From: Lachnospiraceae bacterium
GTDB taxonomy: Bacteria > Bacillota > Clostridia > Lachnospirales > Lachnospiraceae
Length of the DNA: 46,845 nt
Reading direction: 5' to 3'
Assembly (NCBI GenBank): GCA_017540355.1
Contig: JAFYBE010000075.1
Location: 1 to 46,845 of the forward strand
In this document: in pieces, positions 1-8,818 of the stretch
How the letters are laid out: every line of letters starts with the position of its first letter
Position numbering within the stretch: position 1 is the stretch's first letter
Notes under the pieces: model-generated
Seen by the model: the letters and a program-made list of their open reading frames with translations, nothing else
Database searches by the model: none
What the model was told of the DNA's origin: nothing
Position numbers and translations under genes: made by a program

Positions 1-2
1 AT

Positions 3-1238
3 AATCATATTCATCAGGGTAATGAACTTAACATCGATACCAGGCAGATAATCTGGAAGAGATGTCTTGATATGAATGACAGAGCGCTCAGGGATGTTGT
101 TGTTGGCATGGGCGGTAAGACCAACGGCTTTGTCAGGGAAGATCATTTTGTTATAACCGTTGCGAGTGAGATCATGGCTATTGTTTGTCTTGCATCGGAT
201 ATGAAGGATCTTAAGGAAAGACTCGGCAGAATAATCGTTGCTTACGATATAGAAGGCAATCCCGTTACGGCTAAGCAGCTTAATGCCGTAGGATCCATGG
301 CAGCACTTTTGAAGGATGCCATTAAGCCCAATCTTATCCAGACACTTGAACATACGCCGGCTGTTGTTCACGGCGGACCTTTTGCCAATATTGCGCACGG
401 ATGTAATTCCGTAATTGCCACCAAGGCAGCTCTTAAGATGGCGGATTACTGTATTACGGAGGCAGGATTCGGTGCAGATCTCGGAGCTGAGAAGTTCCTT
501 GATATCAAGTGCCGTATGGCGGGTCTTAAGCCTGATGCAATTGTTTTGGTTGCTACGGTCAGGGCACTTAAATATAACGGCGGAATACCCAAGGATGAAC
601 TTTCAAAGCCTGATATTGAAGCGCTTAAGAGAGGTATCGTCAACCTTAAAAAACACATTGAGAACCTTATGTCATACGGTGTTCCTGTTGTCGTTACACT
701 CAATGCATTTGTAACCGACAGTGAAGAAGAGACGGCATATGTTAAGAAGTACTGTGAAGATTTAGGTGCTTCGTTTGCTTTGTCGAGAGTATGGGAATTC
801 GGCGGCAAGGGCGGTGTTGAACTTGCTCAGACGGTTGTTGATACAATTGAGAACAAGAAGTCTTCATTTGCTCCGATTTATTCGCTTGACTTAAGCATCA
901 AAGAAAAGATTGAGACAATTGCACGTAAGATATACGGTGCGGACGGTGTTGTATTTGATCCCAAGGCTTTAAAGAGCATGGAGAAGCTGACAGCCTTAGG
1001 TTTTGATAAGATGCCCGTATGTATGGCTAAGACACAGTATTCGTTATCCGACGATCCTTCGCTTTTGGGAAGTCCTTCGGGATTTGACGTTCATGTCAGA
1101 GATATGTATGTATCTGCCGGAGCCGGATTTATAGTCGTACTGACCGGAGATATCATGACCATGCCCGGCCTGCCTAAAAAGCCTGCGGCTTATTCAATCG
1201 ATGTCAACGAAAACGGAATGATCACGGGCCTGTTCTGA
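3..1238 (+). CDS. fhs: Formate-tetrahydrofolate ligase, 3' part (5' end outside window)
   Basis: This enzyme makes 10-formyl-tetrahydrofolate from formate, THF and ATP in the cytoplasm, feeding one-carbon metabolism (the Wood-Ljungdahl methyl branch or purine synthesis). The reading frame is open to the left edge. The visible part starts with a HQGNELNID segment and continues through [28 protein letters not shown] and [14 protein letters not shown], all typical of the family, to the usual family C-terminus ([13 protein letters not shown]). About 410 of the roughly 555 usual residues are present; the N-terminal nucleotide-binding loop lies outside. An ATG at 72 is internal and is not the start. 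The next gene begins 13 bp downstream behind its own GAGGA site, so the two may be co-transcribed. The identity is very secure; only the 5' end is missing. Confidence 0.95.
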   Translation, partial: NHIHQGNELNIDTRQIIWKRCLDMNDRALRDVVVGMGGKTNGFVREDHFVITVASEIMAIVCLASDMKDLKERLGRIIVAYDIEGNPVTAKQLNAVGSMAALLKDAIKPNLIQTLEHTPAVVHGGPFANIAHGCNSVIATKAALKMADYCITEAGFGADLGAEKFLDIKCRMAGLKPDAIVLVATVRALKYNGGIPKDELSKPDIEALKRGIVNLKKHIENLMSYGVPVVVTLNAFVTDSEEETAYVKKYCEDLGASFALSRVWEFGGKGGVELAQTVVDTIENKKSSFAPIYSLDLSIKEKIETIARKIYGADGVVFDPKALKSMEKLTALGFDKMPVCMAKTQYSLSDDPSLLGSPSGFDVHVRDMYVSAGAGFIVVLTGDIMTMPGLPKKPAAYSIDVNENGMITGLF

Positions 1239-1251
1239 TGAGGATATACAG

Positions 1252-2748
1252 ATGACATGTTCCAAGTGCGGAAATGAATTAAAGGACGGTATGATATTCT
1301 GTCCCGTATGCGGAACGGAACTTTCAATAGTTCCGGAGTTCGTACCCGAGATAGAGATCAGTATAGAGGAATCTTTGCAGGATGTTGCCACCGTTATTTC
1401 GGATAAAGATGATGAGACACCTGATGAGGATGTTTCGGATATTGATAACACGGAAGATTTAAGCGTCGCTTCCGATACAACGGATTTAAGTGCGACGGAT
1501 GAATTAGGCAATACCGAAGAGAAGGATGTAAGGAAAATGCATCCTTTGTTCGCTGCGCTTTATATAGGAATTCTGATAATAGGTGCTACAGCTCTGATCG
1601 TTTTTCTTGGTGTCATGATATATCATGACAATTCTTCTACATATCAGATTAAAAAAGGTGATGAGGCTTTTGATGCAGGCATATACAGGACTGCCATAGA
1701 TCACTATGAGAAAGCCGTTAAGATTCAGCCCGACAATGTTGAATACAGAAGAAGGCTTGCGGACTGTTATATATCGATGGAAAACATCGATATGGCCGTT
1801 GAAGTATACAGGGATATGATTGTATACGATCCCAATTCAACGCTTGCCTATGCACAGATAATATCTCTGTATGAAGGTATCGGAGCCTATGATGATATTG
1901 ATGATTTCTTACAGCATTATGCCAATGATGATATAAGAGCCGCATTTGTCGATTATCTGGCTTATCCGCCGGTTGTCAGTCATGAGTCGGGAAGCTATGA
2001 TGAGGCCATAATCCTTACGCTTACAAGCGAATCTGCGGGGACCATTTACTATACGGATGACGGTACGATTCCTTCCGAATCAAGTAATGTCTATACCGAG
2101 CCCATATACCTTAAAAAGGGAAAGCACCTGATTCAGACATTTTTCAAGAATGAATACGGAGTCTGCTCATCAACGGAGACTTATACTTACGATATCAGAG
2201 CCGAGGCACCTTCCGAACCCATCGTATCACTTGAATCGGGGGATTATGACAAGCCCCAGCTTATAAGGATAATAGTTCCGACGGACTGCAACGTATATTA
2301 CACGCTGGATGATTCGACTCCCGACAGATATTCAAGAATATACGGTGAACCGATTCCGATATCCGACGGTATTACGCATTTTAAGTGTATAGCAATCAAC
2401 AGTAATAATGTCGAAAGCGACGTGGTTGAAAAAGAATACAGGATAACCGTGGTTACGGCGTTCCCGCCGGAGATGGGATTGATTGCGCTTTATCAGCACC
2501 TTGCGGATAAAGGATATATCAAGGATACTTCGGGCAACAGCGAGTATTATCCCGGAAGATTTAACTATATGTACAGCGAGATGAGATATATCGGCGGAAG
2601 GACATTGTATTGTTACAACGAATATTACAATGTCGGTACTGGAGTTAAGTCCATGACAAGCAATGTCTTCGGAATGGACTGCAATACGGGCGAGGTTTTC
2701 CTTGTTAAGAAGGGTAATAATGACAGTTATTCGATAAGCCCGTTCTGA
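1252..2748 (+). CDS. Zinc-ribbon / TM / TPR protein with two chitobiase-C-terminal-like repeats
   Basis: The function is unknown. The 498-residue protein has an N-terminal zinc ribbon (C3, C6, C17, C20), an acidic low-complexity linker (about 30-95), one membrane segment (about 100-124), a TPR-like helical region (about 130-225) and two tandem beta-rich repeats (about 241-315 and 322-400). Both repeats carry the pattern IYYTDDGT-P / VYYTLDDSTP followed by Y-EPI, as in CHB_HEX_C/Fn3-associated modules. A Tyr-rich C-terminal domain (about 405-498) follows. One TM segment after a cytoplasmic zinc ribbon suggests N-in/C-out topology with the repeats outside the membrane. That is inference. The start is supported by GAGGA at 1240-1244. 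It sits between fhs and a promoter at 2786, so it probably ends the fhs transcript. A role in surface or wall sensing is possible but not shown. Confidence 0.8.
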   Translation: MTCSKCGNELKDGMIFCPVCGTELSIVPEFVPEIEISIEESLQDVATVISDKDDETPDEDVSDIDNTEDLSVASDTTDLSATDELGNTEEKDVRKMHPLFAALYIGILIIGATALIVFLGVMIYHDNSSTYQIKKGDEAFDAGIYRTAIDHYEKAVKIQPDNVEYRRRLADCYISMENIDMAVEVYRDMIVYDPNSTLAYAQIISLYEGIGAYDDIDDFLQHYANDDIRAAFVDYLAYPPVVSHESGSYDEAIILTLTSESAGTIYYTDDGTIPSESSNVYTEPIYLKKGKHLIQTFFKNEYGVCSSTETYTYDIRAEAPSEPIVSLESGDYDKPQLIRIIVPTDCNVYYTLDDSTPDRYSRIYGEPIPISDGITHFKCIAINSNNVESDVVEKEYRITVVTAFPPEMGLIALYQHLADKGYIKDTSGNSEYYPGRFNYMYSEMRYIGGRTLYCYNEYYNVGTGVKSMTSNVFGMDCNTGEVFLVKKGNNDSYSISPF

Positions 2749-2785
2749 TACGTTTGCTCATAGATACGGAAGATATCAATATTTA

Positions 2786-2814
2786 TTGATTTTTTTGATA
2801 AATTACTCTATCAT
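2786..2814 (+). promoter_or_regulatory. Probable sigma-A promoter for nfnA-nfnB-rlmH, overlapping a small hairpin
   Basis: TTGATT (2786-2791) is followed after exactly 17 bp by TATCAT (2809-2814), about 29 bp before the nfnA ATG. The -35 overlaps the right arm of an AT-rich inverted repeat, ATCAAT/ATTGAT (2775-2780 and 2785-2790). This repeat is followed by seven T residues and could also act as a weak terminator for the upstream gene. Confidence 0.5.
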
Positions 2815-2842
2815 ATTACAGGTGTTCGCATAGGAGGAGATT

Positions 2843-3721
2843 ATGTATAGGATTATTGAAGCCAGGAATCTTGCTGCCAATATCTATCAGATGATAGTAG
2901 AGGCACCGAGAGTTGCCAAGAAATGTATGCCGGGTCAGTTCCTTATAGTAAGGACGGGTCCGGACAGTGAGAGAATAGCTCTTACAATATGTGATTACGA
3001 CAGAGAGAAGGGTACGATTACAATCGTGTTCCAGACGGTCGGAGCAAGTACCGAAGTTATGAGTAAGCTTAAGACAGGTGACAGCTTCCATGATGTTGTA
3101 GGTCCTTTGGGGCGTCCGTCAGAACTTATCGACGAGCCTGCCGATGAGCTTAAGAAGAAGAACATCCTTTTTGTTGCAGGAGGCGTTGGTACGGCGCCAG
3201 TATATCCTCAGGTTAAGTGGCTGCATGAGCAGGGAGTTGCCGCTGACGTTATAGTCGGTGCGAAGACCAAGGATATTCTTATACTTGAAGATGAAATGAA
3301 GGCTGTAGCCGGCAATCTTTATGTTACAACCGATGACGGTTCATACGGAAGAAGCGGTATGGTTACCAAGGTTATTGAAGATCTGGTAGGTGAAGGCAAG
3401 AAATATGATGTCTGCATAGCCATCGGTCCGATGATCATGATGAAGTTCGTGGCTAAGCTTACTAAGGAACTCAATATTCCCACGATTGTCAGCATGAATC
3501 CCATTATGGTTGACGGAACGGGAATGTGCGGTGCCTGCAGAATTATCGTCGGAGGTGAGGTCAAGTTCGCATGTGTTGACGGACCCGAATTCGACGGACA
3601 TCTTGTGGATTTTGACGGAGCGATGAAGCGTTCGCAGATGTATAAGACAGAAGAAGGCAAGAAGCTTTTGGAGTTGCAGGAAGGTGATACACATCACGGC
3701 GGCTGCGGCAACTGCAATTAG
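2843..3721 (+). CDS. nfnA: NfnA-type ferredoxin-NADP reductase subunit (FAD/NAD-binding, [2Fe-2S])
   Basis: This is the small subunit of an electron-bifurcating NADH-dependent ferredoxin:NADP oxidoreductase, or of a related sulfide/dihydroorotate-dehydrogenase-like module. It has an N-terminal ferredoxin-reductase-like FAD domain (about 1-100), a nucleotide-binding GGVGTAPV motif (113-120) and a C-terminal cluster site. In that site D224, C229, C232 and C244 match the Asp-Cys3 ligand set described for NfnA/SudB-type [2Fe-2S] clusters, which favours this family over PyrK. The extreme C-terminus has an extra Cys-rich tail (C288, C291). AGGAGGAG sits just before the ATG. The gene is 23 bp from nfnB, its partner subunit. 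The alternative name is glutamate-synthase-associated or sulfide dehydrogenase subunit; the exact physiological reaction is not provable from sequence. Confidence 0.82.
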   Translation: MYRIIEARNLAANIYQMIVEAPRVAKKCMPGQFLIVRTGPDSERIALTICDYDREKGTITIVFQTVGASTEVMSKLKTGDSFHDVVGPLGRPSELIDEPADELKKKNILFVAGGVGTAPVYPQVKWLHEQGVAADVIVGAKTKDILILEDEMKAVAGNLYVTTDDGSYGRSGMVTKVIEDLVGEGKKYDVCIAIGPMIMMKFVAKLTKELNIPTIVSMNPIMVDGTGMCGACRIIVGGEVKFACVDGPEFDGHLVDFDGAMKRSQMYKTEEGKKLLELQEGDTHHGGCGNCN

Positions 3722-3744
3722 GACAGACAGGAGGTATCGATATA

Positions 3745-5139
3745 ATGGAAGTTGATGTATTAAAGAGAATTCCTGTTCGTGAGCAGGAGCCGAAGACAAG
3801 AGCTACGAATTTTGATGAGGTTTGCTTGGGCTACAATGCCGAAGAGGCACAGTGTGAAGCAAGCCGTTGTATAAACTGTAAGAATGCACAGTGTATCAAG
3901 GGATGTCCCGTAGCAATTAATATTCCCGGATTTATAGAGCAGGTTAAGAACGGTGACTTCAAAAAGGCTTATGAGATTATATCTCAGTCGAGCGCCCTTC
4001 CTGCCGTATGCGGAAGAGTATGTCCTCAGGAGACACAGTGTGAAGGCAAGTGTATCAGAGGTATTAAGGGAGATCCGATTTCTATCGGTAAGCTGGAGCG
4101 ATTTGTTGCCGATTGGGCATCAGAGAACGGAATAAAGCCCGTATCGGATGCACCGAAGAAGGGCAAGAAGGTTGCGGTTATCGGCTCGGGCCCTGCAGGC
4201 CTTACCTGTGCGGGTGACCTTGCAAGAATGGGTTATGACGTAACTATATTCGAGGCTTTGCATGAGGCAGGCGGAGTGCTTGTATACGGCATTCCCGAGT
4301 TCAGACTTCCCAAGGAGAAGGTCGTTAAAAAGGAGATAGAGAACGTTAAGAGTCTCGGTGTTAAGATTGAGACCAACGTTATTATAGGTAAGTCGGTTAC
4401 AATTGATGAACTTGTTTCTGAAGAAGGCTATGATGCCGTATTTATCGGTTCAGGTGCCGGACTTCCGAAGTTCATGGGTATCCCGGGTGAGACCGCCAGC
4501 GGCGTGTTCTCTGCCAATGAATATCTTACAAGAAGCAATCTTATGAAGGCTTACGATCCCGCAAGTCCGACTCCGATTAAGATCGGTAAGAAGGTTGCTG
4601 TTGTCGGCGGCGGTAACGTTGCAATGGACGCTGCAAGAACTGCACTCAGACTTGGAAGTGAGGTACACATTGTGTACCGACGTTCCGAGGAAGAGCTTCC
4701 TGCAAGAGTAGAAGAAGTTCATCATGCTAAGGAAGAGGGCGTAATCTTCGATCTTTTAACCAATCCCGTTGAGATTCTTACTGATGAGAACGGCTGGGTT
4801 AACGGAATCAAGTGTATCCGTATGGAACTCGGTGAGCCCGATGAATCAGGCAGAAGACGTCCTGTTGAAGTTGCAGGAAGTGAATTTGTTATAGATGTTG
4901 ATACGGTAATAATGTCACTCGGTACAAGTCCGAATCCTCTTATTGCTTCAACAACCGATGGACTTGATGTCAACAAGAGAGGCTGCATAATCGCTACCGA
5001 AGAGCAGGGTGCAACATCCAAGGACGGAGTATATGCCGGAGGTGATGCAGTTACAGGTGCTGCAACGGTTATACTTGCAATGGGTGCGGGCAAGACTGCG
5101 GCTCAGGGAATCGATGAGTATTTACAGGGCAAAGCATGA
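3745..5139 (+). CDS. nfnB: NfnB / GltA-like NADPH-dependent flavoprotein subunit
   Basis: This is the large partner of nfnA and resembles the small chain of NADPH-dependent glutamate synthase. The N-terminal domain binds two [4Fe-4S] clusters: C42, C45, C50, C54 and C89, C93, C99, C103. An FAD-binding GSGPAG motif lies at about 147-152 and a second, NADP-binding GGGNVAMDAARTA motif at about 288-300. At 464 residues it is full length for the stand-alone family. No large glutamate synthase chain is nearby, and the NfnA-like subunit precedes it directly. Transhydrogenase/bifurcation between ferredoxin, NADH and NADPH is therefore more likely than glutamate synthesis, although automated pipelines usually call this family gltA. 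A GGAGG site (3731-3735) precedes the ATG. Confidence 0.82.
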   Translation: MEVDVLKRIPVREQEPKTRATNFDEVCLGYNAEEAQCEASRCINCKNAQCIKGCPVAINIPGFIEQVKNGDFKKAYEIISQSSALPAVCGRVCPQETQCEGKCIRGIKGDPISIGKLERFVADWASENGIKPVSDAPKKGKKVAVIGSGPAGLTCAGDLARMGYDVTIFEALHEAGGVLVYGIPEFRLPKEKVVKKEIENVKSLGVKIETNVIIGKSVTIDELVSEEGYDAVFIGSGAGLPKFMGIPGETASGVFSANEYLTRSNLMKAYDPASPTPIKIGKKVAVVGGGNVAMDAARTALRLGSEVHIVYRRSEEELPARVEEVHHAKEEGVIFDLLTNPVEILTDENGWVNGIKCIRMELGEPDESGRRRPVEVAGSEFVIDVDTVIMSLGTSPNPLIASTTDGLDVNKRGCIIATEEQGATSKDGVYAGGDAVTGAATVILAMGAGKTAAQGIDEYLQGKA

Positions 5140-5615
5140 ATATAACTGTACTTTGTGTCGGTAAGATAAAAGAAGCTTATTACAGAGAGGCGCTGGCAGA
5201 ATATGTCAAGCGTCTCTCTAAGTATTGCAGACTAAATGTTATTGAGGTTGCGGACGAGCAGACTCCGGATAAAGCTTCAGATACTGAAGTTGCTGCGATA
5301 CTTAAGAAAGAAGAAGAGCGGATATTATCAAAAATACCGGCCAATTCCCATGTAATATCTTTGGCAATAGAAGGCAAGAGTCTTGACTCTGTTGCATTTT
5401 CGTCATTAATAGATGATCTCGGTATTTCGGGCAAAAGCAATATCTGCTTTATTATAGGCGGAAGTCTGGGTCTTTCCGACAATGTCAAATCACGTTCGGA
5501 CATGCTTTTAAGTTTCTCGAAAATGACATATCCGCATCAGCTTATGCGGGTTATTTTGACCGAACAGATATACCGAGCATATCGTATAATCAAAGGCGAA
5601 CCCTATCACAAATAG
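5136..5615 (+). CDS. rlmH: 23S rRNA (pseudouridine1915-N3)-methyltransferase RlmH
   Basis: A SPOUT methyltransferase that methylates pseudouridine 1915 in helix 69 of 23S rRNA using S-adenosylmethionine. The 159-residue length is normal. The signature C-terminal half is intact: an FIIGGSLGLS knot motif, then FSKMTYPHQLMRVILTEQIYRA and the terminal KGEPYHK. The start overlaps the nfnB stop as ATGA (5136-5139), so translation is coupled to the transhydrogenase genes. The stop codon lies inside the following terminator hairpin, making rlmH the last gene of this transcript. Confidence 0.96.
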   Translation: MNITVLCVGKIKEAYYREALAEYVKRLSKYCRLNVIEVADEQTPDKASDTEVAAILKKEEERILSKIPANSHVISLAIEGKSLDSVAFSSLIDDLGISGKSNICFIIGGSLGLSDNVKSRSDMLLSFSKMTYPHQLMRVILTEQIYRAYRIIKGEPYHK

Positions 5616-5627
5616 AGTTCGCTTTTT
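5596..5627 (+). terminator. Intrinsic terminator after rlmH
   Basis: The arms GCGAAC (5596-5601) and GTTCGC (5617-5622) are fully complementary. A further inner CTA/TAG pairing (5603-5605 / 5613-5615) is possible. TTTTTCTT follows directly. The hairpin overlaps the 3' end of rlmH including its stop codon. Confidence 0.75.
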
Positions 5628-5628
5628 C

Positions 5629-5657
5629 TTGTATAAATCCCCTTTGAATGGTAAAAT
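5629..5657 (+). promoter_or_regulatory. Probable promoter for phoH-ybeY and downstream genes
   Basis: TTGTAT (5629-5634), 17 bp spacer, TAAAAT (5652-5657). Transcription would start near 5664, only about 20 nt before the preferred phoH ATG at 5684. The leader is therefore very short, with only a weak GGG (5668-5670) as possible ribosome contact. Confidence 0.55.
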
Positions 5658-5683
5658 AATTAAGATTGGGTTCAGTATGCGCT

Positions 5684-6688
5684 ATGGAAGATTTTATTAA
5701 GCTAAGCGCGTCGGATGCGGCCAATGTTTTCGGCCAATTTGACGTATATTTAAAGAAAATTGAGAGAAGTTTAAACGTAGAGATAACACTTCGTGAAGAC
5801 AAGGTTAACATCACGGGGAGAGATGCTTCGGTTGAACGTGCGAAAGCTGTGATAAGTACTCTGTCTGAATTATCATCCCGAGGCAATACAATCGGTGAAC
5901 AGCAGGTTGATTATGCAATTGCCATGAGTATGGAACATTGTCAGGACGAACTTCTTAACATCGATAAGGAACTTATCTGTCATACGATATCGGGTAAGCC
6001 TGTCAAGCCCAAGACTTTGGGCCAGAAGAAGTACATAGATTCCATTAAGAACAATATGATTGTCTTCTCTATGGGTCCGGCCGGAACCGGTAAGACGTTT
6101 TTGGCGATGGCGATGGCAATAACCGCTTTTAAAAACGGTGAGGTTGAAAGACTTATCCTTACTCGCCCCGCTATTGAAGCAGGTGAGAAGCTCGGCTTTT
6201 TGCCGGGAGATCTGCAGAGCAAAGTGGACCCTTATTTAAGGCCTTTATATGATGCTTTGTATCAGATTATGGGCGCCGACAGTTTTATTAAGAACATGGA
6301 GAAAGGTCTTATCGAAGTCGCTCCCTTGGCTTATATGAGAGGACGTACTTTGGATAATGCATATATTATCCTTGATGAGGCGCAGAATACCACACCGGCC
6401 CAGATGAAGATGTTCCTTACAAGAATAGGTTTCGGTTCGAAGGTTGTTATTACGGGTGACAGAACACAGAAGGATCTGCCTAAGGATGTTACGTCCGGCC
6501 TTGATGTGGCACTTAAGGTTTTAAAGGACGTAGAAGGCATCGGTTTTATTGAACTTGACAGCAGAGATGTCGTAAGACATCCTCTTGTACAGCGTATCGT
6601 TCAGGCCTATGAGAAGTACGAGAGCAAAGAAGCAGGCAAAAAGCCGTCTGGTTCCGTAAAAGGATCGGGCAAAAGATCGGGTAAATAG
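5684..6688 (+). CDS. phoH: PhoH-family P-loop ATPase
   Basis: A cytoplasmic PhoH-like ATPase/helicase-type protein, usually next to ybeY and thought to act in RNA or ribosome quality control. An N-terminal KH-like segment (about 1-85) precedes the ATPase domain with Walker A GPAGTGKT (about 131-138) and Walker B ILDEAQNTT. Other family motifs, LPGDLQSK and VITGDRTQKDLP, are present. The C-terminus is a short basic Ser/Gly/Lys tail. An upstream in-frame TTG at 5666 would lengthen the protein by six residues but coincides with the predicted transcript start, so the ATG at 5684 is preferred. Neither start has a good ribosome binding site. ybeY follows with no gap. Confidence 0.92.
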   Translation: MEDFIKLSASDAANVFGQFDVYLKKIERSLNVEITLREDKVNITGRDASVERAKAVISTLSELSSRGNTIGEQQVDYAIAMSMEHCQDELLNIDKELICHTISGKPVKPKTLGQKKYIDSIKNNMIVFSMGPAGTGKTFLAMAMAITAFKNGEVERLILTRPAIEAGEKLGFLPGDLQSKVDPYLRPLYDALYQIMGADSFIKNMEKGLIEVAPLAYMRGRTLDNAYIILDEAQNTTPAQMKMFLTRIGFGSKVVITGDRTQKDLPKDVTSGLDVALKVLKDVEGIGFIELDSRDVVRHPLVQRIVQAYEKYESKEAGKKPSGSVKGSGKRSGK

Positions 6689-7186
6689 ATGGAACTTTTC
6701 TTTGATAACGATACCGATACGGTATTTGATTTTGACTGTGAAGATGTAGCAAAAAAGGTGATTAATGCAGTTCTTAAGTCCGAGGGGTGTCCCTTTGATA
6801 CTGAGGTTAATCTTTTAATCACCGATAATGAAGGCATCAGAGAATACAATAAGAATATGCGCAATATAGATTCTCCCACGGATGTACTTTCTTTTCCGGG
6901 ACTTGATTTTGAGACTCCCGGCATCTATGAGATTACAGACGATGAAGCGGATCATATCGATCCGGAGACCGGCCTTATCATCCTCGGAGACATCATCATA
7001 TCTGCGGACAGAGTTTTGTCGCAGGCAAAAGAATACGGTCATTCGATATTGCGCGAATTTGCTTTTCTGACGGCTCACAGTATGCTGCATTTAAGCGGGT
7101 ACGATCATATGAGCGAAGAAGAAGCTGCGGTTATGGAGAAGAAGCAGGAAGACATACTTAAGGGACTTGGCATCAACAGGGAATAA
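6689..7186 (+). CDS. ybeY: Endoribonuclease YbeY (rRNA maturation factor)
   Basis: A single-strand-specific metallo-endoribonuclease involved in 16S rRNA 3' maturation and 70S ribosome quality control. The zinc motif H-x3-H-x5-H is complete, in TAHSMLHLSGYDHMSEEE. The NMRNIDSPTDVLSFP motif of the family is also present. The 165-residue length is normal. The ATG follows the phoH TAG with no spacer, so the two are translationally coupled. In many Firmicutes diacylglycerol kinase and era follow; here they are absent and a flippase-like gene comes next. Confidence 0.95.
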   Translation: MELFFDNDTDTVFDFDCEDVAKKVINAVLKSEGCPFDTEVNLLITDNEGIREYNKNMRNIDSPTDVLSFPGLDFETPGIYEITDDEADHIDPETGLIILGDIIISADRVLSQAKEYGHSILREFAFLTAHSMLHLSGYDHMSEEEAAVMEKKQEDILKGLGINRE

Positions 7187-7209
7187 ACAGGGATAAAGCG
7201 GAGTAAAGT

Positions 7210-8811
7210 ATGAACGTTAAAGACATTGTGCGTTTGAGTACAAGAATACTTAATCTAATATTTTGGATGATCTTAGCCTATCTTACGGGCGATCTCGGAA
7301 TGGGATTCTATTATATTGCATTTATTGCATTTGAATTGCTTATTATCATATTTGCCGGCGGTATCAAGCAGTCGGTTGCCAGAATGGTTGCCGTTCGTAA
7401 GTCCAAGGGACTTCATTATAATTCCAAGCTTATATTCAGATACGGAATATTTTACAGCCTTATAACGGGTGCGCTTATAGGATTTGCACTTTGGTCGTTA
7501 TCCGGCACTTTATACAGACATATATTGGGATATATCCTGCCTGAGAGTGTACTCTCGGTATTGAGTGTATACTTTGTCATTCATTCGTTAAGAGGTTGCC
7601 TTCAGGGCTATTATCAGGGCATAGGCGATACTTTGATCTGTATTGTTGCTGAAGTTGTACAGGCCGTTGCTCAGATTGTCTTATGTCCCATACTTGTTAT
7701 TCGTATGTACGGATACGGTATGAAAGTTTCCGGTCTTTTAAAGAATCCGATGTATGCCAATATTAACGGAACAATAGGTGCGGTAATGGCTCAGTGCATC
7801 GCAGGCATTATCTGCATACTCGTACTTGTGATTGGTGACAGAATTGCCGGTAAGGTCTTCAGACAGGAATACAATTCCGTTAAGGGCGTGGATAACAGAA
7901 GGAACATCACATTAAGCTTTATTAAATCAAGTGCTCTTTATATAGTCGAAAAGATTACTCCGATTCTTACAATTGTTGTTATACTCACAATATTTGTTAA
8001 GAAGGCCTATGCCAATGATGTAGATATAAAAGAACTCTTTACGGGCATCGGAGTTTTTGCGGGTAAGTATCTTATTGTGCTTGGATTCGTACTAGCATTC
8101 TTTTTTGAGTATTCTGATCGTGAATGCAAAAAGATACGTGCGGATTTCGGAAGAGAAGAGAATAAGACGGTAAGAGCAAGGATTTCTTATTTGATCAAGA
8201 ATTCGGCTCTTATACTTATACCGTTAAGTCTTCTTGTTATAATTCTTGCAAAGCCCATTGTTATGATTTTCTTTGACGGGAGGATGTCACTTGGTGTAAC
8301 GCTTCTAAGACAGGGCGGTATAGTTGTTCTGTTTGCAGGCATCTGTCATATGTGTAAGAGCGCGTTATCCGCAGTTAAGCTTACCAAATTCAGCTATTTG
8401 GGCAATCTTATAGGTTTTGCGGTAGCGGTCCTTACGGCGGTCGGCGTTTCAGGCAACGGAAGTGATATAACGATGCTTGTGCTTTCGTATACGACGGGGT
8501 ATTTCGCAGAAGCGGTTTTCCTTCTTTTTATCCTGTATATGATGAGATTCTACGATCCGATGGATATAGGCATAAGATGTGCCAAGATACTTGCGGCTGC
8601 GGCAGTTTTTGCCGGAGTTTTGGCAATACTTGATCACTTTATAGTTATGAATGCATTGTTCCTTGTGCTTACAATACTTATTGCTTACGGAGCATATGTG
8701 GTTACATTGGCCGTAATAAAAGGAATAACGCTAAGAGACATCAATTCGCTTAAGGGAACTCTTATATATTACCCGATAGTTTTTGTCGGACGGATTTTTG
8801 TGGACAGATAG
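7210..8811 (+). CDS. MOP-superfamily polysaccharide/lipid flippase-like membrane protein
   Basis: A 533-residue integral membrane protein with about 12-14 hydrophobic segments spread along its whole length and short charged loops. This is the pattern of the MOP superfamily (SpoVB, MurJ, Wzx, MATE). The stretch ending GGIKQSVARMVAVRKSKG after the second membrane segment resembles the start of SpoVB/Wzx-type flippases. It probably moves a lipid-linked precursor across the cytoplasmic membrane; the substrate cannot be read from the sequence. GCGGAG at 7198-7203 supports the ATG. It is 23 bp after ybeY and 7 bp before the next gene, so it belongs to the same transcript. Confidence 0.65.
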   Translation: MNVKDIVRLSTRILNLIFWMILAYLTGDLGMGFYYIAFIAFELLIIIFAGGIKQSVARMVAVRKSKGLHYNSKLIFRYGIFYSLITGALIGFALWSLSGTLYRHILGYILPESVLSVLSVYFVIHSLRGCLQGYYQGIGDTLICIVAEVVQAVAQIVLCPILVIRMYGYGMKVSGLLKNPMYANINGTIGAVMAQCIAGIICILVLVIGDRIAGKVFRQEYNSVKGVDNRRNITLSFIKSSALYIVEKITPILTIVVILTIFVKKAYANDVDIKELFTGIGVFAGKYLIVLGFVLAFFFEYSDRECKKIRADFGREENKTVRARISYLIKNSALILIPLSLLVIILAKPIVMIFFDGRMSLGVTLLRQGGIVVLFAGICHMCKSALSAVKLTKFSYLGNLIGFAVAVLTAVGVSGNGSDITMLVLSYTTGYFAEAVFLLFILYMMRFYDPMDIGIRCAKILAAAAVFAGVLAILDHFIVMNALFLVLTILIAYGAYVVTLAVIKGITLRDINSLKGTLIYYPIVFVGRIFVDR

Positions 8812-8818
8812 GAGAAGC

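Noticed and set aside
446-808. Minus-strand ORFs opposite fhs and many other genes
   Set aside because: They lie wholly antisense to well-recognised genes, have no ribosome sites and show composition expected of reversed coding sequence.
5666-5683. TTG start for phoH at 5666
   Set aside because: It coincides with the predicted transcription start and adds only six residues; the ATG at 5684 fits better.
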